Positions 17,881-26,000 of a DNA stretch of 59,778 bases are shown piece after piece. A program made the translations under genes and the position numbers. The DNA is taken from the NCBI GenBank assembly GCA_043777595.1, contig JAYWHT010000032.1, positions 1-59,778 of the forward strand. Direction: 5' to 3'. This DNA comes from JAYVJH01 sp043777595. Its GTDB lineage: Bacteria; Bacteroidota; Bacteroidia; Cytophagales; Spirosomataceae. Each line of letters begins with the position of its first letter. Position 1 is the first letter of the stretch. The notes under the pieces are model-generated. The model was not told the origin of the DNA. It was given only the letters and a program-made list of their open reading frames with translations, and ran no database searches.

Positions 17881-17945
17881 TATTCCCGTGGCCTGTGTCT
17901 TCACAGGCCGTTGCTGAGGTCTGTGGAGACACAGACCTCGGAATA
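17881..17945. repeat. Cloverleaf-like composite repeat between sufD and the DUF433 gene
   Basis: Two adjacent hairpins, GGCCTGTG...CACAGGCC (17890-17909) and GAGGTCTGTG...CACAGACCTC (17916-17939), are enclosed by outer arms TATTCC (17881-17886) and GGAATA (17940-17945). The two inner stems are variants of one another (CCTGTG and TCTGTG). It looks like a dispersed extragenic palindrome, paired in opposite copies. Confidence 0.65.
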
Positions 17946-17977
17946 GCTAATTTATGAAAACTCTTAACTTTTGTAAT

Positions 17978-18172
17978 TTACGAAGTAAAAGACAAACAAG
18001 CCAAAAAATCTTTGCGCTCTAAGTCTGGATAATCTACCAATAGCTCTTCAATCGTCATATCAGATGCCATCAATTCTAACATATTTTCGACAGGGTAGCG
18101 TAAACCTCTTATAGTTGGCTTTCCATGACAAATATTCGGATTGATGGTTATTCTTGACAGCAGAGTATCCAT
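17978..18172 (-). pseudogene. DUF433 antitoxin-like gene, truncated by a nonsense codon
   Basis: A 64-residue frame with the DUF433 core: RITINPNICHGKPTIRG, then YPVENMLELM and YPDLERKDFLACL. DUF433 proteins are small winged-helix DNA-binding proteins, often antitoxins beside a PIN-like (DUF5615) toxin. After the TAA at 17978-17980 the same frame continues ITKVKSFHKLA, which is like the usual family tail (tail motif of the type L-x-x-VKS-x-x-x-LA). The stop therefore looks like a mutated Lys codon. No toxin gene follows; the composite repeat does. It starts 29 bases after sufC, inside the suf cluster. The core may still be made as a short protein. Confidence 0.65.
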
Positions 18173-18201
18173 TTTTTTATTGTTTGTAGTGTTTTATTTC
18201 G

Positions 18202-18963
18202 CTAAACTGCCGCTGCTTCTACTTCGGCTTTTATCCAGTCGTAGCCTTTTTCTTCGAGCTCAAACGCCAACTCTTTTGTACCCGACTTTACGATACGGCC
18301 TTTGTAGAGAACGTGTACGAAATCTGGAACTATATAATCAAGTAGTCGTTGATAGTGAGTTACTACAATCGTAGCCCGCTCTGGCGACCGCAATTTGTTT
18401 ACACCTTCGGCCACTATTCGCAGGGCATCAATATCAAGCCCAGAGTCGGTTTCGTCCAAAATCGCAAGTTTGGGTTCGAGTACAGCCATCTGAAATATCT
18501 CATTGCGTTTTTTTTCTCCACCCGAAAAACCTTCATTCAATGCCCGTTTCATGAGTGAATCGTCCAAATTAACGGTTTTGGCTTTGGCCTTAACGAGTTT
18601 CAAAAACTGAGCGGCATCGAGTGGTTCTTCGCCACGGTATTTACGCATTTCGTTCACGGCAGTTTTTAGAAAATTGACGGTCGTAACGCCTGGAATCTCG
18701 ACAGGATACTGAAACGCCAAAAATACACCTTCGGCAGCACGTGCTTCTGGTGCCAAGTCCAACAAATCTTTACCGTCAAAATCAACAGTCCCCTCTGTAA
18801 CTTCGTAGTCTTCACGACCAGCCAATACCGATGCCAACGTACTTTTGCCAGAGCCATTTGGCCCCATTATTGCGTGAACTTCACCTGCTTTGATTTCGAG
18901 ATTGATACCGTTTAATATTTGTTTGTCGCCGATTGAAGCGTGTAAATTTGTGATTTTTAACAT
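18202..18963 (-). CDS. sufC: Fe-S cluster assembly ATPase SufC
   Basis: A 253-residue ABC-type ATPase of the SUF machinery, soluble and bound to SufB and SufD. Walker A is GPNGSGKST, the signature is FSGGEKKRNEI, and Walker B is LAILDETDSGLD, all intact. The ATG at 18963 is chosen because MLKITNLHASIGD is the family start; an earlier Met at 18999 adds an unrelated leader. A -7 box (TACTTTTG) lies 33 bases upstream. The usual order sufB-sufC-sufD is broken here: sufB is not next to it and a DUF433 gene follows. Confidence 0.95.
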   Translation of the reverse strand: MLKITNLHASIGDKQILNGINLEIKAGEVHAIMGPNGSGKSTLASVLAGREDYEVTEGTVDFDGKDLLDLAPEARAAEGVFLAFQYPVEIPGVTTVNFLKTAVNEMRKYRGEEPLDAAQFLKLVKAKAKTVNLDDSLMKRALNEGFSGGEKKRNEIFQMAVLEPKLAILDETDSGLDIDALRIVAEGVNKLRSPERATIVVTHYQRLLDYIVPDFVHVLYKGRIVKSGTKELAFELEEKGYDWIKAEVEAAAV

Positions 18964-18996
18964 ATCAATAAATAAGATGGTCTTTCGATTAAAGCG

Positions 18997-19004
18997 CAAA
19001 AGTA
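18997..19004 (-). promoter_or_regulatory. -7 box TACTTTTG before sufC
   Basis: Matches TAnnTTTG on the minus strand, 33 bases before the sufC ATG. No clear -33 element is seen at 19-20 bases. It suggests sufC has its own promoter. Confidence 0.35.
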
Positions 19005-19122
19005 CGCTTTTTTGCTCTAATATCCAGTTTCATAACACGACTAAACTACGAAAAGTTGTTTGAAATGTAAAGAATGTACTTTTTTGAAGAGTTGTGATAC
19101 ATTTATGTTGCTCAAAAATCGT

Positions 19123-19596
19123 CTAAGGCATAGTGATTATAGCCAATCGAGATTGTCCTTTGAGTCTAATATAGTCTTTGACAAGCCAGTTGGCCAACAA
19201 GCCCGCCCCTATGAGTGCGCTACCAACGATAAGACTTGGCTTCGAGATTTGGCCTGTATTGACTAACTCTGCCCCCATGTATCCAGCCCCAGCAATAGGC
19301 AATAACTTGGGGTACTTGTACCTGACAATGTACCAATCTTTCGTTTTATTGTCTACATACAAGGCAGATATGGTTTTGGGGTTGAATCGCAGACTATCAG
19401 ACACAATCAAACTATCAGTCAAACCAGTTATTAGATAGGTGTGTTTGGTAGCATTACTCCGAAACCTGAAAGTAATTTCGTCGCCGATTTTGTAAATGGC
19501 TTGTCGATGTGGGTTTTTGATAAACAACAAAACCCTTTGTTGGCCATAAGCCACCGTTACATTCAGTAGCAGTACACAAAGTAGTGTCAGTTTCAT
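19123..19596 (-). CDS. Exported protein with C-terminal hydrophobic segments, unknown function (157 aa)
   Basis: A signal peptide (MKLTLLCVLLLNVTVAYGQ) is followed by a beta-rich region (YKIGDEITFRFRSNATKHTYLITGLTDSLIVSD) and two hydrophobic stretches (LLPIAGAGYMGAELV, and SLIVGSALIGAGLLANWLV) that may be membrane segments. I do not recognise a named family; similar short proteins occur in Cytophagales. It is 19 bases downstream of the TlpA-like protein gene on the same strand and so probably in its transcript. Confidence 0.6.
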   Translation of the reverse strand: MKLTLLCVLLLNVTVAYGQQRVLLFIKNPHRQAIYKIGDEITFRFRSNATKHTYLITGLTDSLIVSDSLRFNPKTISALYVDNKTKDWYIVRYKYPKLLPIAGAGYMGAELVNTGQISKPSLIVGSALIGAGLLANWLVKDYIRLKGQSRLAIITMP

Positions 19597-19615
19597 GATG
19601 CTGTAAGTCTTAATC

Positions 19616-21028
19616 TTATTTTGAAATTTGAGTTTTGATGCTAATCGCCGAATCGGACAGATTGACTCGCTGAGTAATAATACCAGCTATGTCAAGCAAC
19701 AACAAATGAGCATTAGTTGGAAAGTTTTTATCTGCCATTGCACCACGCAATATCCCCAGCTCTTCGCCCTTGATGTGGTAATGTCCTAAATTTGGCACTG
19801 CTACGTTTTTGATATGCGCCTGCCAGCTATCTATTTGATTGTTAGCGGCAATGGCTATAAAATTCATGCTGCTGTCTTCATAACTTTCAGCCAATTTAGT
19901 AAATTCGTTCAGTCGTGTTTGGCAACTATCGCACCAAGTATTCCAAAACAGTATAGCCGTAGGTTTGCCTCTAAACTTGGTAACGTCAGTATCTTGGCTG
20001 TTGATATTCTGAAAAACTATTTCTGGGAATGCAATGCCTTTTTCTAACAACCTGTGCGCCCAACTATCTCGTTTGATTTGACGTGTGTAGGTAGAACTCG
20101 GAAAATCTTTTTCAAAACGAGCAAAAATTTTATCATAAAAAATATCGGAATCATTTGTAAAAACACGTCTCATAATTACATTTGCCAGCAGATACTCTTG
20201 AGTTTTGGGTAGATTTCGGATAGTTGCCGCCACATTTTCATATTTTTCGGCGGTGCTATCGTCGGCTGCTAAGTAATTGATTTTAAAATAGTTTAGCAGT
20301 GCATTTAGATAAATGTCAGAATAAATAGCGTCATCGTTTGGAATGATTTTAAGCACAGGCTTGCTCTGCCCTAATTCGTTATCTATTTCTGGCTGGTTAT
20401 CAACAAATGTATGTTTTCTAAAATACGCTTGCCCTGCCAAACTGGCTTGCACATAAATGGACTGAGCGGTGTCGGCAAGGCCAAATTGTTTTTGATATTT
20501 CGCCCACGTGTATTCACTATTATCGTCCACTATGGTCGAGTACATTTCGGTAGTAGCACGCTTTATGATAGGTTTTTCTTGGAGCGAATCACGGCCATAT
20601 AGCCCATTTTGATACAAAAACTGATTGAGTGCTGCACCCTTACCCTCAAAAACAGGTGGCACGCTTGTTTCGGAGTATCGGCCAAATTGAGTCCCATTTT
20701 TAGGAAACATAAACACATCAAAAACCCGTTTTGAGGCCGTGATTTTGAGGCTGTCCTGTGGGTGCAGGTACATCAAAAAGTTACTGCCGCCGTAGGTCAT
20801 TGTGATTGGTTGCCCAAATTGAATTCTAAAAGCAAAATTAAAATTACCTTTTTTATCTGCTTTTGTAGTTGCGGTAGCTTTATTGTCGTGTTGCCTTTCG
20901 CCATGTATTCTCACCTCAATTTCTTCATTGGCACCATCTATCAAATGGCCACTAAGCCAGACATTGGGCTGGGCGTAAGTTTTTATTGAAATTAATAGTA
21001 GAATCAGTAGTCGTAACATCATTTTCAA
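19616..21028 (-). CDS. TlpA-like thiol:disulfide oxidoreductase with N-terminal domain
   Basis: A 470-residue exported protein (MKMMLRLLILLLISIKTYAQ). The last 150 residues form a thioredoxin/AhpC-TSA fold with WNTWCDSCQTRL, a CxxC (Cys-Asp-Ser-Cys) redox site. The N-terminal 300 residues are a beta-rich region with IEVRIHGE and YGGSNFLMYLHPQDSLKI, common in Bacteroidota TlpA proteins (DUF4369-like), followed by a helical part. It likely keeps periplasmic thiols or cytochrome apoproteins reduced; the partner is unknown. It is downstream of pyrC (46 bases apart) and upstream of the 157-residue gene. Confidence 0.85.
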   Translation of the reverse strand: MKMMLRLLILLLISIKTYAQPNVWLSGHLIDGANEEIEVRIHGERQHDNKATATTKADKKGNFNFAFRIQFGQPITMTYGGSNFLMYLHPQDSLKITASKRVFDVFMFPKNGTQFGRYSETSVPPVFEGKGAALNQFLYQNGLYGRDSLQEKPIIKRATTEMYSTIVDDNSEYTWAKYQKQFGLADTAQSIYVQASLAGQAYFRKHTFVDNQPEIDNELGQSKPVLKIIPNDDAIYSDIYLNALLNYFKINYLAADDSTAEKYENVAATIRNLPKTQEYLLANVIMRRVFTNDSDIFYDKIFARFEKDFPSSTYTRQIKRDSWAHRLLEKGIAFPEIVFQNINSQDTDVTKFRGKPTAILFWNTWCDSCQTRLNEFTKLAESYEDSSMNFIAIAANNQIDSWQAHIKNVAVPNLGHYHIKGEELGILRGAMADKNFPTNAHLLLLDIAGIITQRVNLSDSAISIKTQISK

Positions 21029-21074
21029 GGGTTTGATTGAAAACGAAAAACCCTACCTGAAAAGTATATTTTAT

Positions 21075-22454
21075 TTATTGAGCTACGCCAAAGGCCAACC
21101 TCGTCCCCTTGACAGATTCGTCAAAAACACCATTGGTATATGCCAAATGCCCCGAGACGATGGTATGTGTTACAACAGAGTGAAACTCAGTACCTTCGAG
21201 CGGCGACCAGCCACATTTGAATAGTATATTTTGTTTTGAAACAGTCATGCTTTGGTTCAAGTCCACCAGCACTAAGTCGGCCCAATATCCTTCTCGAATA
21301 TACCCTCGGCGGTCGATATTGAACACGTCGGCTACGGCGTGGCTCATTTTTTGTACCATTTTCTCAATACTCATTTTACCATCTCTCACAAACTCGAGCA
21401 TCATCATCAGCGAGTGCTGCACCAGCGGCAAGCCCGAGGGGGCGTTCCAGTAGTCTTGTTGTTTTTCAGTCCAAGTGTGTGGTGCGTGGTCGGTGGCTAT
21501 TACGTCTATCTGGTCGTTGAGCAGGGCGGCCAATATGCGCTCTTTGTGCTGTGGTGCTTTGATGGCGGGGTTGCATTTTATCAAATTACCCAATCGCTCA
21601 TAATCAGTAGCATCAAACCAAAGGTGATGCACACAAGCCTCAGCAGTGATACGTTTTAGCCCCCCCCGCCCCCGATGGGGGAGCTTTAATAACTCTTCCT
21701 TTGGGAGGGCTGGGCTGAACAAGTCTGTTTCTTGGCCTGTGCTGATGTGTAATACATGCAGGCGAGTATTGTGTTTTTGAGCCAGTGCCACAGCCATCGA
21801 CGACGACTTATAACAGGCTTCTTCGTTGCGAATTATAGCATGAATACCTGCTCCCCAGCCGCCAGCGGGAGTAGTTTTTTGGTAATGTTCTATATTGGCT
21901 CTGATTGTGGCCTCGTCTTCGCAATGCGTGGCTATCAGGGTTGGGGCATTGGCAAATACCTTTTCGAGCGTGTTTGGATTATCGACCAGCATATTACCTG
22001 TCGATGAACCCATGAATATTTTTAGCCCACAGATTTTGGTAGCATCTGTCCGCATCACTTCGTCATAATTGTCGTTGGACACCCCCATAAAAAACGAATA
22101 ATTAGCCAACGACGTAGCTGCACCAATTTGGTATTTTTGTTCTAATAGTTCTTGTGTGAGAGCATTGGGAACGGTATTGGGCATTTCCATAAAACTGGTC
22201 GTACCGCCCGCCACTGCCGCTCGAGATTCTGTATAAATATCGGCTTTGTGGGTCAGGCCAGGCTCCCTGAAATGCACCTGATCGTCTATTACGCCAGGCA
22301 GTAGGTATTTGCCGCTGGCATCTATCACTCGTTTGGCTTTGAGGTGGCGCAAATCGGCACCAATTTTTTCGATGAGACCGTTATTTATAAATACGTCGGT
22401 TTCCGTAGTTTGGCCTTCGTTTACGACTTTGGCATTGATGATTAAGATTGACAT
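21075..22454 (-). CDS. pyrC: Dihydroorotase with in-frame palindromic insert
   Basis: A 459-residue amidohydrolase that closes carbamoyl-aspartate to dihydroorotate in pyrimidine synthesis. The metal-site start is VIDDQVHFREPG, as in other Bacteroidota dihydroorotases, with THCEDEAT, LHVLHIST and VIATDHAPHTW following. Residues about 247-267 are a Pro/Leu/Lys/Arg/Gly stretch (SPALPKEELLKL, then PHRGRGGLK) inserted between GQETDLF and RITAEACVHH. The DNA there is a G/C-rich palindromic repeat (21654-21716), so the insert is 63 bases and keeps the frame. The rest of the enzyme looks intact and probably active. It is followed by the TlpA-like gene and preceded by the 61-residue gene. Confidence 0.93.
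   Translation of the reverse strand: MSILIINAKVVNEGQTTETDVFINNGLIEKIGADLRHLKAKRVIDASGKYLLPGVIDDQVHFREPGLTHKADIYTESRAAVAGGTTSFMEMPNTVPNALTQELLEQKYQIGAATSLANYSFFMGVSNDNYDEVMRTDATKICGLKIFMGSSTGNMLVDNPNTLEKVFANAPTLIATHCEDEATIRANIEHYQKTTPAGGWGAGIHAIIRNEEACYKSSSMAVALAQKHNTRLHVLHISTGQETDLFSPALPKEELLKLPHRGRGGLKRITAEACVHHLWFDATDYERLGNLIKCNPAIKAPQHKERILAALLNDQIDVIATDHAPHTWTEKQQDYWNAPSGLPLVQHSLMMMLEFVRDGKMSIEKMVQKMSHAVADVFNIDRRGYIREGYWADLVLVDLNQSMTVSKQNILFKCGWSPLEGTEFHSVVTHTIVSGHLAYTNGVFDESVKGTRLAFGVAQ
21654..21716. repeat. G/C-rich palindromic repeat inserted in frame in pyrC
   Basis: A run of C (AGCCCCCCCCGCCCCC on the plus strand) followed by GGGGG, then CTCTTCCTTTGGGAGGG and GGGCT. It contains a hairpin CCCCCGATGGGGG. 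Its length, 63 bases, is a multiple of three, and it encodes 21 extra residues in an otherwise normal dihydroorotase. The sequence resembles common dispersed intergenic repeats in Bacteroidota. Confidence 0.7.
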
Positions 22455-22521
22455 TTTTTTATCTCGCAGAGTGGCTGAGTTCGCTGAGGTTATATTATTC
22501 TATTATTTTAACATTGAATTG

Positions 22522-22556
22522 CCCCGACATGAACTGCCCCGACATTCATGTCGGGG
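22522..22556. repeat. CCCCGACATGAA/TTCATGTCGGGG inverted repeat
   Basis: Perfect 12-base arms at 22522-22533 and 22545-22556, with a third copy of CCCCGACAT (22537-22545) between them. The left edge overlaps the 3' end of the small gene at 22546-22731 and provides its stop codon. Confidence 0.65.
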
Positions 22557-22731
22557 ACTGGATTATATATTTTCTTCTGATTTTGTTAATCAAAAATTTC
22601 TTTTGTGCTGTAAAACTTTCGGGGTGCATTTGGCCAAACAAATATTGCCACTCACCAAAAAGCGATGGGTCGTGCTGCTGAAAGGCTACGGCATCTATTT
22701 TTTTAGAAATCAAATAGTCGTTGAAGGTCAT
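22546..22731 (-). CDS. Small conserved protein, end overlapped by a repeat (61 aa)
   Basis: A 61-residue protein. The start at 22731 (MTFNDYLISKKID) is chosen over an upstream Met at 22752 that lies in a palindrome. The body FNDYLISKKIDAVAF...WQYLFGQMHPESFTAQKKFLINKIRRKY is like a small conserved Bacteroidota family I have seen but cannot name. The last residues (IIQSPT) and the stop are read from the 22522-22556 repeat, so the original C-terminus may have differed. It is the third gene of a minus-strand run from the large ThuA-type gene to pyrC. Confidence 0.55.
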   Translation of the reverse strand: MTFNDYLISKKIDAVAFQQHDPSLFGEWQYLFGQMHPESFTAQKKFLINKIRRKYIIQSPT

Positions 22732-22741
22732 AATATTGGGG

Positions 22742-22774
22742 AGCGACACCATCGCTTTAAGCGATGGTGTCGCT
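22742..22774. repeat. Perfect 15-base-arm palindrome, CCATC-family copy 2
   Basis: Arms AGCGACACCATCGCT (22742-22756) and AGCGATGGTGTCGCT (22760-22774) around a three-base loop (TTA). It lies between the 61- and 84-residue genes and slightly overlaps the latter's 3' end. It is kin to the copies at 8548 and 57587. Confidence 0.65.
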
Positions 22775-23027
22775 AAATTGCATCGTACCTAATGAGTAAT
22801 TCTTGAAAATCTTGGTGCATCAGTTGAAAACGGGCAACAAGCTGGCCGACAAAAATATTATCGGTCATCATTGCCTTAAAATCGTTCTCTGTACCAATAA
22901 AGTCCATTTCACTCACTTTGAATGTCTGCTCATAGAGATTAGTTTCTATTTTGACAATGTATTTTTGATTCCAAGCATAAAGCCCAATCTTAAACTGAGT
23001 GTGTGGAATATCACCGAGGTATCTCAT
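22773..23027 (-). CDS. Small conserved hypothetical protein (84 aa)
   Basis: An 84-residue soluble protein (MRYLGDIPHTQFKIGLYAWNQKYIVKIE...) with a beta-rich first half and a helical end (LVARFQLMHQDFQELLIRY). It starts three bases after the stop of the large ThuA-type protein gene, so it is part of the same operon. I do not recognise a named domain. Small proteins of similar size and composition accompany pyrC-linked genes in Bacteroidota, as far as I recall. Function unknown. Confidence 0.6.
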   Translation of the reverse strand: MRYLGDIPHTQFKIGLYAWNQKYIVKIETNLYEQTFKVSEMDFIGTENDFKAMMTDNIFVGQLVARFQLMHQDFQELLIRYDAI

Positions 23028-23030
23028 TTT

Positions 23031-26000
23031 TTATTTATTAAACATCACCCAATCTACTGCATACAGGGCTTTGCCTGATTGTACAGGGCCGTCGCCTTTA
23101 AAAACAAAGTAAATATCTTTTGTTTCGTTGGTTTTGGTAATATTGGCTGTGATTGAGTCGGTTGTTCCAAATTTTACATCAAAAGTACCTATCACTGGCC
23201 CAGTTGCTGCACCATTTCTGACTTCCAAAATCCCCCCCTGCAAACGCTCACTAACTGCCTTGGCCGATACCGTAATAGAATTGATGGCGGTGAGGTCTAT
23301 GTTTTTGAACATAAAATAGCCATCTGCCGCAGTCGCTATCACCATTTCTGAACCTGCAAGACGCATTTTCATTTGGTTTTTTCCATCGTCAGCAGTATTG
23401 GCTTTGACTTTGGCCGACCGCAACGAAACAATCTGCGAATTTGAGGCGGGGCCAATCGCACCCTTGCCTTTGTCTGTGTAGCTACCCGAAATGATATACG
23501 AACCGTCTTTGGCTTTTGGCTCTGTTACGTAGTTGCCTTTGGTCGGGTAAATGGTTTTGAGTTTAGTATCGGCCAACGACAAAATATATTTGACCATCTC
23601 ACGAGCATCTTCTTTTGATATTTGTGGGTGGGCGGCCATGGCTTGCTCTCCCCAAACACCACCGCCACCTTTGATGATTTTATTGACGAGCTGGCCTTCA
23701 ATTTCAAAACCACCTTTATATTTTTGAGCAATATCGTTGTAGGCCGGCCCAACCGATTTTTTGTCTATCGAGTGGCAGGCTTTACAGTCAGAGAGTTCTA
23801 TCAGGCGGCGGCCTGTCGAGTTGCTGAGGTTGGCCTGATGGCCTTGTGCAAGTATCGTTTTGTCAAATCCTTCTAAGTAGTCAATACTTACGTTTACTTC
23901 GTCTTTATTGATTTTGCCGTTATCGAGGCTACCGTCTTCTTTATCCGATACTTTTATTTCGTAGTCAATGGGTTGCTTGTCCCAATAAAAAGTTTTGTTG
24001 CCTTTAATAGCTACTTCGACTGTTGGTATTTCGTTACCTACTTTCAAGCTGATATTTTCGGACAACACATTGCCAGCGGCATCGGTAACTTTGAGCGTGG
24101 CCGTATAAATACCTGGTTTGGTGTAGGTAAATGTTGGGTTGGCCTGCGTGCTTTTGGGTAGCCCCTTACCAAAGTTCCATTCATATTTAAGTGCATCACC
24201 GTCATAGTCAAGTGAGCCAACAGACGAAAAAGCCACTTTCATAGGCGCAGCACCCATTTTTTTATTGGCCGATGTTACTACAAGTGGCGCACGGTTGCCA
24301 GCATTGTAAGTAATTTTAACCAATTTGGCATCGTCGTTTTGTGCAAACCAGTTTTGGCCATATTCCAGTACATAAAGCGAGCCATCGTTGGCAAACTGCA
24401 TATCTATTGGGTGGCTAAACTTGGCATTGGGCATAAATCGCTCCATGCGGTCAAAATCTCCCTCTTTGGTCATTGATACGGGGTTTATCCAGTCACGCAT
24501 CCAGTCGTAAGCAAAAAACTTACCATCATAGTAGCGTGGGAACTTTACTTTTGAGTCGGCAAAATCATCAAAATAATACACTGGCCCACCCATGGCGTTG
24601 CGCCCACCTTTGCTTACTATGCTTCCAAACTCAGGCGAGTCCACGTAAGGATAATAGATAAATGCCTTTTGGGCAGGTGGGAGTGCTTTCATACCCGTAT
24701 TGTGTGGCGAATCGTTAATGGGCTTATTGGCATCAAAAAGTGGATTAGATTGTTTTTTAACAAAATCATATTGATTATAAGCCCGATTGTCGGCCACAAA
24801 AAGCGGCCAACCAAAATACCCTGCCGACCGAGCCTGATTTACTTCGTCATGGCCACGGGGGCCTCGCCCTTCTTTGTTTTCGCCTGCATCTGGCCCTACC
24901 TCACCCCAATACAAAAAACCATTGCGCTGATCGACAGAGATACGATACGGATTGCGGTTGCCCATGACATAGATTTCGGGAAGCCCCACCCCGACCCGAC
25001 CCGATAGGTTGGGAGTTGGCTCAAATAGATTTCCTTCTGGAATACTATACCCTGCGCTGCCGTCGGCGTTGGGTTTTATTCTCAATATTTTGCCACGCAA
25101 GTCGTTGGTATTTGAAGAAGTATAGCGAGCATCAAAACCAGAGCGACCCTCTCCACCGTCTATTGGCCCATAACCATCTGACTCAAAAGGGTTTGTGTCG
25201 TCGCCAGTTGATAGGTACAGATTGCCTTTTTTGTCCCAAGCTATTGAGCCGCCCGTGTGGCAGCAACCTGTACGCTTGACGGGTACACGCAGTAGCACTT
25301 GCTCGGTGTTGGCTACAATTTCATTTTTGAGGTCGTCATATTTTACTCTGACAAGCCGCTGCGAGGTATCTTTTTCGGACGACAGTGGCGAATAATAATA
25401 ATAAAGCCATTTGTTTTGCTTAAAATTAGGGTCAATATTTAGCCCCATCAATCCATACTCAAACTTTGAATATACTGGAATATTAGCAATGAGTTTAACG
25501 GCTTTGGTCTTGGGGTCATAAAGTTTGAGTGAGCCTTTGCGTTCGGCAAATAGTACCCGCTGGTCGTCCAATACCACTAATTCGGTCGGTTCGTCAAATT
25601 TATCGGCCAAGATAGTCCTTGTAAAACGATTTTCTTCGGGGCGAGATTTAGTATAATCCAATTTTTCGGCCAACACGTACTGTATTCCCCCCAACAGGTG
25701 TTTTACAAACACTGGCTCGCTGAATGTTTCATCGGTATGTCCAAAATTAGTATAAAACGCCTTGCCACCATCAAACTCATGGTACCAAGCCATAGGGTGG
25801 CTATCGCCCATTTTACCATCTTTATAGGTTTTTTCGTCAATTTTAACGAGTACGTTTACTTTTGAGTTAAAGTTTTTGAAATCATAAAACTCATCTTTAA
25901 TCGTCCAGCGGTCAGGAAAACCAAACATTGACACATGATTTTTATTGACTGCCACTGCCTCGCCAGTTTGCACGTTAGGGTTGCCGGGGTGGCTCATAAA

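Noticed and set aside
17881..22774. Possible CRISPR array from the many palindromes
   Set aside because: The repeats are different families, far apart, and without regular spacers or cas genes.
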